Shown: piece by piece, positions 57,909-64,000 of the stretch
Layout of the letters: each line of letters begins with the position of its first letter
Position numbering within the stretch: position 1 is the first letter of the stretch
DNA from: Amycolatopsis rubida
Lineage (GTDB): Bacteria; Actinomycetota; Actinomycetes; Mycobacteriales; Pseudonocardiaceae
Assembly: GCF_900115345.1 (NCBI RefSeq)
Contig: NZ_FOWC01000020.1
Coordinates: 1-64,000, forward strand
Direction: 5' to 3'
Length of the DNA: 64,000 nucleotides
The notes under the pieces: model-generated
What the model was told of the DNA's origin: nothing
The model's database searches: none
The model's input: the letters and a program-made list of their open reading frames with translations, nothing else
Made by a program: the position numbers and the translations under genes

Positions 57909-57990
57909 CCCCAGTTCCGCTGACCCGAGTCTCGCTGACCCGAGTCCCGCTGACCCGAGTCTCGCTGACCCGAGTCCCGCTGACCTCAGG
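57905..57990. repeat. 15-bp tandem repeat after the SDR gene, about 5.7 copies
   Basis: The unit CTGACCCGAGTCTCG alternates with CTGACCCGAGTCCCG at 57920, 57935, 57950 and 57965; a diverged copy (57905) contains the SDR stop codon and a partial copy ends near 57990. It fills the whole spacer between the SDR stop and the next gene's ribosome site. Confidence 0.93.
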
Positions 57991-57998
57991 AAGTGTTC

Positions 57999-58871
57999 AT
58001 GAGCTCCCGCAGCACCCCGCCCGACGCCGGCCTCGTGCGCAGCCTCGGCCTGCCCGCGACCGGTTCGGTGTACGACCTGTCGACCGGCTGGTGGCGGCAC
58101 ATGCCGACGTTCGCGGGCAACCCGCAGCTGGAAGTCGTCACGTACAACTCCCCGCAGGGCCAGCGCGCCGAAGGCCGGTTCCCCTTCGACTCGCCCGGCA
58201 CGAACGACGTCGAGTTCGGCTATGTGTCCGAACTCGTCTCCGGCAGCCTGCACACCGGAACGCACATCGACGCGTTGTGCCACGTCACGTGCGGCAGTGA
58301 GGACGAATGGCACGGCGGAACCTCGGCGAACAGCGCGCTCGGCGACTACGGCGCGCTGCGCGGCGACGCCTCCGAGCTGGGGCCGATCATCGGCCGCGGC
58401 GTGCTGCTGGACATCCCGAAGGTGCTCGGCCTCGACGTCCTGCCACCGCATTTCGCCGTCGGGGAAGACCATCTCCGGGAGGCGGCCGGGGCTGGCGGCG
58501 TCACGATCACCGGGTCGGACATCGTGCTCGTGCGGACCGGGCAGATGAAATTCTGGCCGGACGCCGCGCAGATCGCCGAGCGCGGCGGAGGCAGCGGCGT
58601 CGGCGTGGACGGGGCGGAATGGCTGGTGTCGAAGGGCGTGCGGTACGTCGGCGCGGACACCATGTCGTTCGAGGTCCGGCCGTCGCCGGTGCCGGGAAAT
58701 CCCTTGCCGGTGCACGTGCTTTTGCTGCAGCGGCACGGGGTGCACATCATGGAATGGGTGAACTGCGAGGACCTGGCGGCCGACGGCGTCGTCACGTTCC
58801 TCTTCGTCGCGCTGCCGCTGACGCTGCGGGGCGGGACTGGTTCGCCGCTGCGCCCGATCGCTGTCGTGTGA
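57999..58871 (+). CDS. Cyclase-family metal hydrolase (kynurenine formamidase/isatin hydrolase-like)
   Basis: A 290-residue member of the cyclase family. The metal site motif HxGTHxDxxxH is complete: HTGTHIDALCH at residues 85-95. Other family features are YDLSTGWWRHMPTFAGNP near the start, GRGVLLDIPKVLGLDVLPPH and VLVRTGQMKFWP. Known members hydrolyse N-formylkynurenine, isatin or related cyclic amides using Mn or Zn. The ATG at 57999 follows AGGAAG. It belongs to the FadR-SDR-cyclase-ligase gene set; the ligase starts 11 bases after its stop. The substrate is probably a lactam, lactone or amide in an aromatic or alicyclic degradation route. Confidence 0.87.
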   Translation: MSSRSTPPDAGLVRSLGLPATGSVYDLSTGWWRHMPTFAGNPQLEVVTYNSPQGQRAEGRFPFDSPGTNDVEFGYVSELVSGSLHTGTHIDALCHVTCGSEDEWHGGTSANSALGDYGALRGDASELGPIIGRGVLLDIPKVLGLDVLPPHFAVGEDHLREAAGAGGVTITGSDIVLVRTGQMKFWPDAAQIAERGGGSGVGVDGAEWLVSKGVRYVGADTMSFEVRPSPVPGNPLPVHVLLLQRHGVHIMEWVNCEDLAADGVVTFLFVALPLTLRGGTGSPLRPIAVV

Positions 58872-58882
58872 AGGGAACCGGG

Positions 58883-60415
58883 ATGGAATTCGCGAACGAC
58901 GTGCCGCTCAGCCCGCTGAGTTTCCTGCGGCGCACGGTCGACCTCGACGGCGACGGGATCGGCGTGGTCACCGACGCCGGGGAACGGATGTCGTGGGCGC
59001 GGCTCGCGGACCGGGCGGAGCGGCTGGCCGGACGCCTCCGCGAACTGGGGCTCGGCGAGGGCGACCGGGTCGCGGTGCTGGCGCCCAATGGCGTGCCGTT
59101 GCTGGAGGCGCATTACGGCGTGCCCGGCGCCGGATGCGCTTTGGCGGCACTGAATACGCGGCTTTCGCCGGACGAATACGCGCAGCTGCTGCGGCTTTCC
59201 GGTGCGAAGGTGCTCATCGTCGACGAATCGCTGGCCGCGCAGGTCGTCGAGCGGACGCCGGAGCTGCGGGCGGTCCTGGTGATCGGCGACGGCTACGAGG
59301 AGTGGCTGCGAACCGCGGATCCGGTGCCGTTGCGACTGCCCGGCGACGAACGGCAGCCGCTGGCGGTCAACTTCACCTCCGGCACCACGGCTGGCCCGAA
59401 GGGCGTGGTTTACACGCATCGCGGCGCATACCTCAACGCGCTCGGCCAGGTCGTTTCCACTGGTCTGCAAGCAAGTTCGCGCTATCTGTGGACGCTGCCG
59501 ATGTTCCACTGCAACGGCTGGTGCTACACCTGGGCGGTCACCGCGGCGGGGGCGCGGCACGTCACGCTGCGAAAAGTGGACGCGGCGCGGGCGTGCGAAC
59601 TCATCGAGCAGGAAGGGGTGACGCATCTCAGCGGTGCTCCGGTCGTGCTCGACATGCTGGTGCAGGCGAGCGGCGGTGCGCGGTTCGGGCAGCGGGTGCG
59701 GTTCGCGGTCGGGGGAGCGCCGCCCTCGCCTGCCGCGATCGCGGCGCTGGCCGGCATCGGGATCGAGGTGACGCACCTGTACGGGATGACGGAGACGTAC
59801 GGGCCTTCGCTGATGTGCCTCCCGCGGCCGGAATGGCAGGACCTCGAACCGGGAAAGCGGGCGAAAATGCTGGCGCGGCAAGGGGTCCGGACGGTCAACG
59901 TCGAGTCGGCGCGGGTGGTGACTCCGGAGTTCGCCGACGTTCCCGCGGACGGGGAAACCCTGGGTGAGCTGGTGATCCGCTCGAACACGGTCATGGCCGG
60001 ATACCTCGGCGACCCGGCGGCGACCGAGGCCGCGTTCGCCGGCGGCTGGCTGCATACCGGGGATGTGGCGGTGCGGCATCCCGACGGGTATGTCGAGGTC
60101 CGGGACCGGCTCAAGGACGTGATCATCAGCGGCGGGGAGAACATCGCGTCGATCGAGGTCGAGAACGCGCTGCTGGGTCACGAGGCGGTGGCGGAGGCGG
60201 CGGTGGTCGCGAAGGCCGATCCGCGGTGGGGCGAGGTGCCGGTCGCGTTCGTCCGGCTCCGCGACGGGGCCGAGGTGTCCGATGTGGACTTGACCGGCTG
60301 GTTGCGGGAGCGGCTGGCGCATTTCAAGGTGCCGCGAGACATCCGGTTCGCGGAGTTGCCGAAGACCTCGACCGGCAAGATCCGCAAGGCGGAGCTGCGC
60401 AAGCTGGCGCAATGA
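58883..60415 (+). CDS. Acyl-CoA ligase (AMP-dependent synthetase)
   Basis: A 510-residue ANL ligase. The P-loop motif is VNFTSGTTAGPKGVVYTHRG (about 160-180), with downstream LYGMTETYGPS, GWLHTGDVAVRHPDGYVEVR, the hinge RLKDVIISGGENIASIEVEN and the Lys region LPKTSTGKIRKAEL. The pattern LPMFHCNGWCYTWAVTAAGA is typical of medium/long-chain ligases related to AlkK/FadD3-type enzymes. ATG 58883 follows GGGAACCGGG; GTG 58868 overlapping the cyclase stop is an alternative. It is the last gene of the plus-strand set and ends at palindrome copy 9. Confidence 0.89.
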   Translation: MEFANDVPLSPLSFLRRTVDLDGDGIGVVTDAGERMSWARLADRAERLAGRLRELGLGEGDRVAVLAPNGVPLLEAHYGVPGAGCALAALNTRLSPDEYAQLLRLSGAKVLIVDESLAAQVVERTPELRAVLVIGDGYEEWLRTADPVPLRLPGDERQPLAVNFTSGTTAGPKGVVYTHRGAYLNALGQVVSTGLQASSRYLWTLPMFHCNGWCYTWAVTAAGARHVTLRKVDAARACELIEQEGVTHLSGAPVVLDMLVQASGGARFGQRVRFAVGGAPPSPAAIAALAGIGIEVTHLYGMTETYGPSLMCLPRPEWQDLEPGKRAKMLARQGVRTVNVESARVVTPEFADVPADGETLGELVIRSNTVMAGYLGDPAATEAAFAGGWLHTGDVAVRHPDGYVEVRDRLKDVIISGGENIASIEVENALLGHEAVAEAAVVAKADPRWGEVPVAFVRLRDGAEVSDVDLTGWLRERLAHFKVPRDIRFAELPKTSTGKIRKAELRKLAQ

Positions 60416-60419
60416 CGGA

Positions 60420-60472
60420 TCCGTGCGGGGAACCCTCGGGGAATCGGAGACCCTGAGGGTTCCCCGCACGGA
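60420..60472. repeat. Palindromic repeat family A, copy 9
   Basis: TCCGTGCGGGGAACCCTC pairs with GAGGGTTCCCCGCACGGA; the core GGGGAATCGGAGACCCT is altered, so the inner stem is weaker. It starts five bases after the acyl-CoA ligase stop and lies between convergent operons. Confidence 0.9.
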
Positions 60473-60512
60473 CTCCGAGCTGAGGCCGGGACGGGTGGCG
60501 GAATGCCGAGCT

Positions 60513-62036
60513 TCAGTCCTGGGAGGCGGAGAGGGCGTCCGCACGGGCCTGCCGGCGGTCCGGTTTGTTGTTCGCGGTGAGCGGCACCGCGGTGATGAGC
60601 CGGACCGTCTTCGGGATCTTGTAGCCCGCCAGTTCGGCGCGGCAGTACTCCCGCAGCGCGGCCGGTTCGACAGTCCGGCCCGCCACCGCGACGACGCTCG
60701 CCGCCACCCGTTCTCCCCAGTGCTCGTCCGGCATCCCGTACACGATCGCGTCGGCGACGTCCGGATGCCGGAGCACGACTTCCTCCACCTCGCGCGGATA
60801 AACGTTCTCCCCGCCGCTGATGATCATTTCCTTGCGGCGGCCCGCGATCGTCACCCAGCCCTCCGCGCTCCGCGACGCGAGGTCTCCAATGTGGACACCG
60901 TCCGCCTGGAAGGTCGCGGCCGTCTCGTCGGGGAGGCCGTAGTAGCCGTGGGTCTGCCAGGGACACGACACGACCAGGTCGCCGACGACGCCCGGGGCGG
61001 CCTCGCGGCCGTCGGCGCCGAGAATGCGCACGGTCGCGCCCGGCAGCGGCCTGCCGACCCCGGCGAACCGGCCTGCCAGCAGGTCGTCGTGGTCGAATCC
61101 CAGCACCGACCCGAACTCGGTCGCGCCGAAACCGGCCCGGATGCGGGCATTCGGGAAGTCGCGCAGCAGGTCCCGCACGAAATCGCCGGTGGACGGCGCG
61201 GAGCCGAAGCGGATCGCGGTGACGTTCTCGCGTCGCGTCGCCGCGTACTCGGGGCGGGCGCGCAGGGCGGCGAACATCGTCGGCGCGCCCATGAGCCTGC
61301 TCGCGCCCTGGTCGATCGCGGCGAGCGCGGCCGCGGGATCGAAACGCCGGTGGATCCAGACCTCGCCGCCGGCGAACAGCGGCGTCAGGAGGTTCGTGCC
61401 GAGGGTGATGTGGAAGAACGGCGAGAAGAACAGTTCGACGTCCGACGGGACCCGCGGATTTCCGTGTGCGCAGGTGTTCAGCCACAGCCACAGGCTGCGG
61501 TGGGTGTGCACGGCGGCCTTCGGGCTGCCGGTGGTGCCGCCGGTGCCGAAGACGATCGCGAACTCGTCCTCGTCCGGGGCGATCCGGTCGCCGCCCGGGT
61601 GATACAGCGGGGCCAGGCGTTCGGCGATCGGCGCGGGCTGGTTCGCCGCGGGAAGTTCGACGAGGCGGTAGCCGGTTTCCCGGGCGAGGGGCGCGTACGT
61701 GGGGTCGGCGAGCAGCGCCGTGGGCTTGAGCGCGCTGAGGTACGCGCGGGCTTCCGGCGCGGTCAGCCGGATGTTCAGCGGCGCGGCCACCATCCCGGCC
61801 GCCAGCGTGCCGAGGATCGCGACGGTGTGCGGGACCGACGGCTCCATCGCGGTGACGATCCGGTCGCCCGGCTCGGCCCCGGACTCGCGCAGCGCGGCGG
61901 CGGTCGCGTCCATGGCGGCGACCAGTTCGGCGAAGGTCAGCTCGCCGTGCTCGTCGGCCAGCGCTCGCCGGTGCGCGCCGTGCGGTTGTCCGCCGATCGT
62001 CCGCAGCCAGCTCGGCAGCGTCAAATCGTTGCCCAC
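60513..62036 (-). CDS. Acyl/aryl-CoA ligase (AMP-dependent synthetase)
   Basis: A 507-residue ANL ligase. The P-loop motif appears as FGTGGTTGSPKAAVHTHRSL, with Gly for the usual Ser; GFGATEFGSVLGFD replaces the usual GMTE; VHIGDLASRSAEGWVTIAGR and RRKEMIISGGENVYPREVEE follow, and the Lys region is VPLTANNKPDRRQ. The last differs from TGK, so the catalytic lysine is NK here. AAGGAGG lies seven bases before GTG 62036. It is the last gene of an operon with an MFS transporter, amidase and a 53-residue protein. It probably activates the carboxylic acid released by the amidase. Confidence 0.87.
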   Translation of the reverse strand: MGNDLTLPSWLRTIGGQPHGAHRRALADEHGELTFAELVAAMDATAAALRESGAEPGDRIVTAMEPSVPHTVAILGTLAAGMVAAPLNIRLTAPEARAYLSALKPTALLADPTYAPLARETGYRLVELPAANQPAPIAERLAPLYHPGGDRIAPDEDEFAIVFGTGGTTGSPKAAVHTHRSLWLWLNTCAHGNPRVPSDVELFFSPFFHITLGTNLLTPLFAGGEVWIHRRFDPAAALAAIDQGASRLMGAPTMFAALRARPEYAATRRENVTAIRFGSAPSTGDFVRDLLRDFPNARIRAGFGATEFGSVLGFDHDDLLAGRFAGVGRPLPGATVRILGADGREAAPGVVGDLVVSCPWQTHGYYGLPDETAATFQADGVHIGDLASRSAEGWVTIAGRRKEMIISGGENVYPREVEEVVLRHPDVADAIVYGMPDEHWGERVAASVVAVAGRTVEPAALREYCRAELAGYKIPKTVRLITAVPLTANNKPDRRQARADALSASQD

Positions 62037-62049
62037 GGTCGTTCCTCCT

Positions 62050-62211
62050 TCACGGCTCCGCCCGGAAAACCGGGGCGGGCTCCTCGTATCGTGCCTCGTC
62101 CAGTGCGCGCAGTTCCGCCGCCCATCCCGGATAGCTGGCCTCCAGCCGCGCGATCTCCTCCGGCGCCGGGGCCAGCCCGGCCGCGGCGAGCAGGGCCTCG
62201 ACGACAGTCAT
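62050..62211 (-). CDS. 53-residue AtzG-like amidase partner (small ORF)
   Basis: An ORF of 53 residues starting MTVVEALLAAAGLAPAPEEI and continuing ARLEASYPGWAAELRALDEA RYEEPAPVFRAEP. Its ATG overlaps the amidase stop by four bases (ATGA), and its stop lies 14 bases before the CoA ligase start. Small helical proteins of this kind encoded next to amidases include AtzG, which binds AtzE and is needed for its function. Length, location and helical character fit, but the sequence match to AtzG itself is not shown. Codon third positions are GC-rich, supporting that it is real. Confidence 0.7.
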   Translation of the reverse strand: MTVVEALLAAAGLAPAPEEIARLEASYPGWAAELRALDEARYEEPAPVFRAEP

Positions 62212-63566
62212 CGGACGATCTCCCACGGGGTCTGGAGGTGCCAGCTCGTCCGTTGCTGGTACGCGTGCCCGGCGGCGAGCACGGTGGCCTCGGCGAACGG
62301 CCGCCCGGCGATCTGCAGGCCGAGCGGCAGCCCGTCGCCGGTGAACCCCATCGGGACCGACAGCGCGGGATTGCCCGCCGCGTTCCAGTAGGAGGTGAGC
62401 GCCGTGTCGGCCATCCCGGACGTGCTGAGCCCCTCGATCTCGGGTGCGCCGCGGGTGGCGGTCGGTGTCACCACGAGATCGACCTCGGCGAACAGCTGGG
62501 CGAGCTTCCGTTGCCCGGCCCGCCGGACGCGCTGCATCTGCACGTAGTCACCGGCGGAGACCAGCGCGCCTCTCGCGAGCGCCATCCGGGTGGAAGCACC
62601 GTAGTCGGACCACCGGTGCTGGAGATTCGTCCGGTGCCAGGCGAAAGCTTCCGCGGCGAGACCGAACTTGGTCACCGTCTTCAGCTCCTGGCAGTAAGGC
62701 AGCTCGACCGGTCTCGTGCGCGCCCCCGCGTCGCGCAGAACAGCTACTGCCCGCTCGAAAGCACGGTCCTCGGCGTGCGGCACCACTCCGATCCGCAATC
62801 CGGACAGCGACTCGGTCAACCCGCCGCGGTAGTCCTCGACCGGGTGGCCTGCCGAGGAAGGATCGCCGGGATCGGGCCCGGCGAGCACGGTCAGCAGGAG
62901 CGCGCAGTCCTCGGCGCTGCGGGCGAGCGGGCCGATGTGGTCGAAACCGGGCGCGAGCGGGACGCAGCCGTTCTTCGGCACCCGTCCGTACGTCGGCTTG
63001 AGCCCGCTGACCCCGCACAACGCGGCGGGGTACCGGATGCTGCCCGCGGTGTCGGTGCCGAGGCTGCCGAGGACCAGGCCCGCGGCGACCGCGCTCGCGC
63101 TGCCGGAGCTGGAGCCGCCGGCGTAGTGCGTGGGACGCCACGGGTTGCGCGGGAGCGGGAACGGCTTCGTCCGGTCCGGTGCGCCGATCCCGAATTCCAT
63201 CGTGGTCGTCTTCCCGGTGAGCACCGCGCCCGCCGCACGCAGCCGGGCGACCGCCGGACCGTCGCCGCGGAGACCCCAGGCGCGATCGAGCACCTGGCTT
63301 TGCGCGGTCGTCTCGCCCTCGCCGGTGGCGAGGAGGTCCTTGACTGCCAACGGAATCCCGTGCAGCGGCCCGCGATCGACGCCAGCCGCCAGCTCGGCGT
63401 CCGCCCGTTCCGCCGCGGCCAGCGCGGGTCCGTCGAACCGCGAGAGGTAGACGCCCAGCGCGGCGTCGTGCTCGTCGGCGGCGGCGAACGCGGACTCGGC
63501 CAACGCCACCGCGGTGGTCCTCCCGGTACGGAGGGCCACCGCGGCTTCGCTGATGCTCAGGACCAT
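62208..63566 (-). CDS. Amidase signature family enzyme
   Basis: A 452-residue amidase expected to hydrolyse an amide to a carboxylic acid and ammonia or amine. The Ser-cisSer-Lys triad is complete: Lys76 in PLAVKDLL, cis-Ser152/153 in YAGGSSSGSASAVAAG and nucleophile Ser176 in GTDTAGSIR. The C-terminal FAEATVLAAGHAYQ is typical (as in GatA and AtzE). The start overlaps the MFS stop by 10 bases and its end overlaps the small AtzG-like ORF. The order MFS-amidase-small protein-CoA ligase suggests uptake of an amide, hydrolysis and activation of the acid. Confidence 0.88.
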   Translation of the reverse strand: MVLSISEAAVALRTGRTTAVALAESAFAAADEHDAALGVYLSRFDGPALAAAERADAELAAGVDRGPLHGIPLAVKDLLATGEGETTAQSQVLDRAWGLRGDGPAVARLRAAGAVLTGKTTTMEFGIGAPDRTKPFPLPRNPWRPTHYAGGSSSGSASAVAAGLVLGSLGTDTAGSIRYPAALCGVSGLKPTYGRVPKNGCVPLAPGFDHIGPLARSAEDCALLLTVLAGPDPGDPSSAGHPVEDYRGGLTESLSGLRIGVVPHAEDRAFERAVAVLRDAGARTRPVELPYCQELKTVTKFGLAAEAFAWHRTNLQHRWSDYGASTRMALARGALVSAGDYVQMQRVRRAGQRKLAQLFAEVDLVVTPTATRGAPEIEGLSTSGMADTALTSYWNAAGNPALSVPMGFTGDGLPLGLQIAGRPFAEATVLAAGHAYQQRTSWHLQTPWEIVR

Positions 63567-64000
63567 CGAGCGGCCGGTTCGGGGGAGACGGCGTCGGGAG
63601 AATCGGTGAGGTCGCTGCCGCGGGTCTCGGAGATCCGCCAGATCGCCACGATGGTGATCACCGCCCCGACGCCCGCGATGGCGCTCAGCGGCAGGCTCGA
63701 CCCGCCGAACCCGGCGACCAGGCTGCTCGCGAGCAGCGGCGTGAACCCGGCGCCGAGCAGGCTCGCCAGCTGGTAGCCCAGCGAAACCCCGGTGTAGCGC
63801 ACGCCGGTGCCGAACATCTCCGACAGCATCGGCGCGAGCGGCGCGTACATCAGGTTCTGCAGCACCTGCGCGCCCATCAGCCCGAGCGTCAGCAGCAGCA
63901 CCGAACCGCTGTTGACCAAGGCGTACAACGGAAGTGCGTAGAGAAGCGTGCCGACCGCGCCGATCAGGCTGACCACCCGCCGCCCGACGCGGTCCGACCA
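63557..64000 (-). CDS. MFS transporter, C-terminal part (start outside window)
   Basis: The visible 147 residues begin WSDRVGRRVVSLIGAVG, a conserved loop of MFS metabolite/H+ symporters, and continue with four hydrophobic helices (LLYALPLYALV, VLLLTLGLMGAQVLQNLMYA, LGYQLASLLGAGFTPLLASS, LSAIAGVGAVITIVAIWRIS). GTGVRYTGVSLGYQ is typical of the MHS (ShiA/ProP-like) group that imports organic acids and related solutes. It heads the operon with the amidase and is likely the uptake step. The gene continues beyond the window edge. Confidence 0.83.
   Translation of the reverse strand, partial: WSDRVGRRVVSLIGAVGTLLYALPLYALVNSGSVLLLTLGLMGAQVLQNLMYAPLAPMLSEMFGTGVRYTGVSLGYQLASLLGAGFTPLLASSLVAGFGGSSLPLSAIAGVGAVITIVAIWRISETRGSDLTDSPDAVSPEPAARWS

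Noticed and set aside
57905..57990. Possible CRISPR array or iteron origin
   Set aside because: Units are contiguous 15-mers without spacers and there is no replication initiator gene nearby.

Overview
The window is very GC-rich, almost fully coding, rich in GTG starts and 4-base GTGA/ATGA gene overlaps, and carries DtxR/IdeR-type iron boxes, IrtAB- and CtpE-like transporters and a DUF3040 protein. This points to a Pseudonocardiales actinomycete, most likely Amycolatopsis or a close relative. That is inferred from gene content, not from a marker gene. No rRNA, tRNA or CRISPR array was seen.

Layout. 0-8 kb: regulators and small membrane proteins, an ECF41 sigma factor, a frameshifted and an intact methyltransferase, and a TetR/ChrB-like/MFS group with a striking palindromic operator. 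8-18.6 kb: secreted phospholipase C, a two-module Lrp regulator divergent from a flavin monooxygenase plus methyltransferase, a secreted trypsin-like protease, LysR divergent from a gamma-glutamyltransferase, and a decayed DUF4965-type glutaminase. 18.7-24.2 kb: acyl-CoA ligase, TetR, aldehyde dehydrogenase and GMC oxidoreductase, a plausible alcohol to aldehyde to acid to acyl-CoA route; the GMC promoter has an exact KstR-type motif. 24.3-27 kb: cobalamin riboswitch, cbtB, cbtA and a FhuF-like Fe-S protein. 28.3-30.7 kb: CtpE-type P-ATPase.

30.7-44.7 kb is an iron and heme acquisition island. It holds hmuTUV, three secreted proteins sharing a neocarzinostatin-like domain (one also with two HtaA domains and an LASTG sorting signal), a membrane protein and methyltransferase, and TetR-irtA-irtB, with iron boxes in both divergent promoter regions. 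44.7-50.3 kb: a gluABCD-type amino-acid ABC operon followed by a serine hydrolase and divergent from an RpiR regulator. 50.8-54.3 kb: PadR plus a MacB-like ABC exporter. 54.3-64 kb: a decayed hydrolase/saccharopine-dehydrogenase pair, then a FadR-type regulator, SDR, cyclase-family hydrolase and CoA ligase, facing an operon of MFS transporter, amidase, a 53-aa AtzG-like protein and a second CoA ligase, which looks like a catabolic locus.

The most unusual signal is non-coding. Nine copies of a 47-53 bp palindrome (core TGAGGGAATC/GATTCCCTCA, arms that change in compensating pairs) sit at gene ends across the window. One copy is split by a 141-bp MITE-like element with 15-bp terminal inverted repeats and a TCA target duplication. 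A second palindrome family has three copies. At least five genes are frameshifted or decayed.
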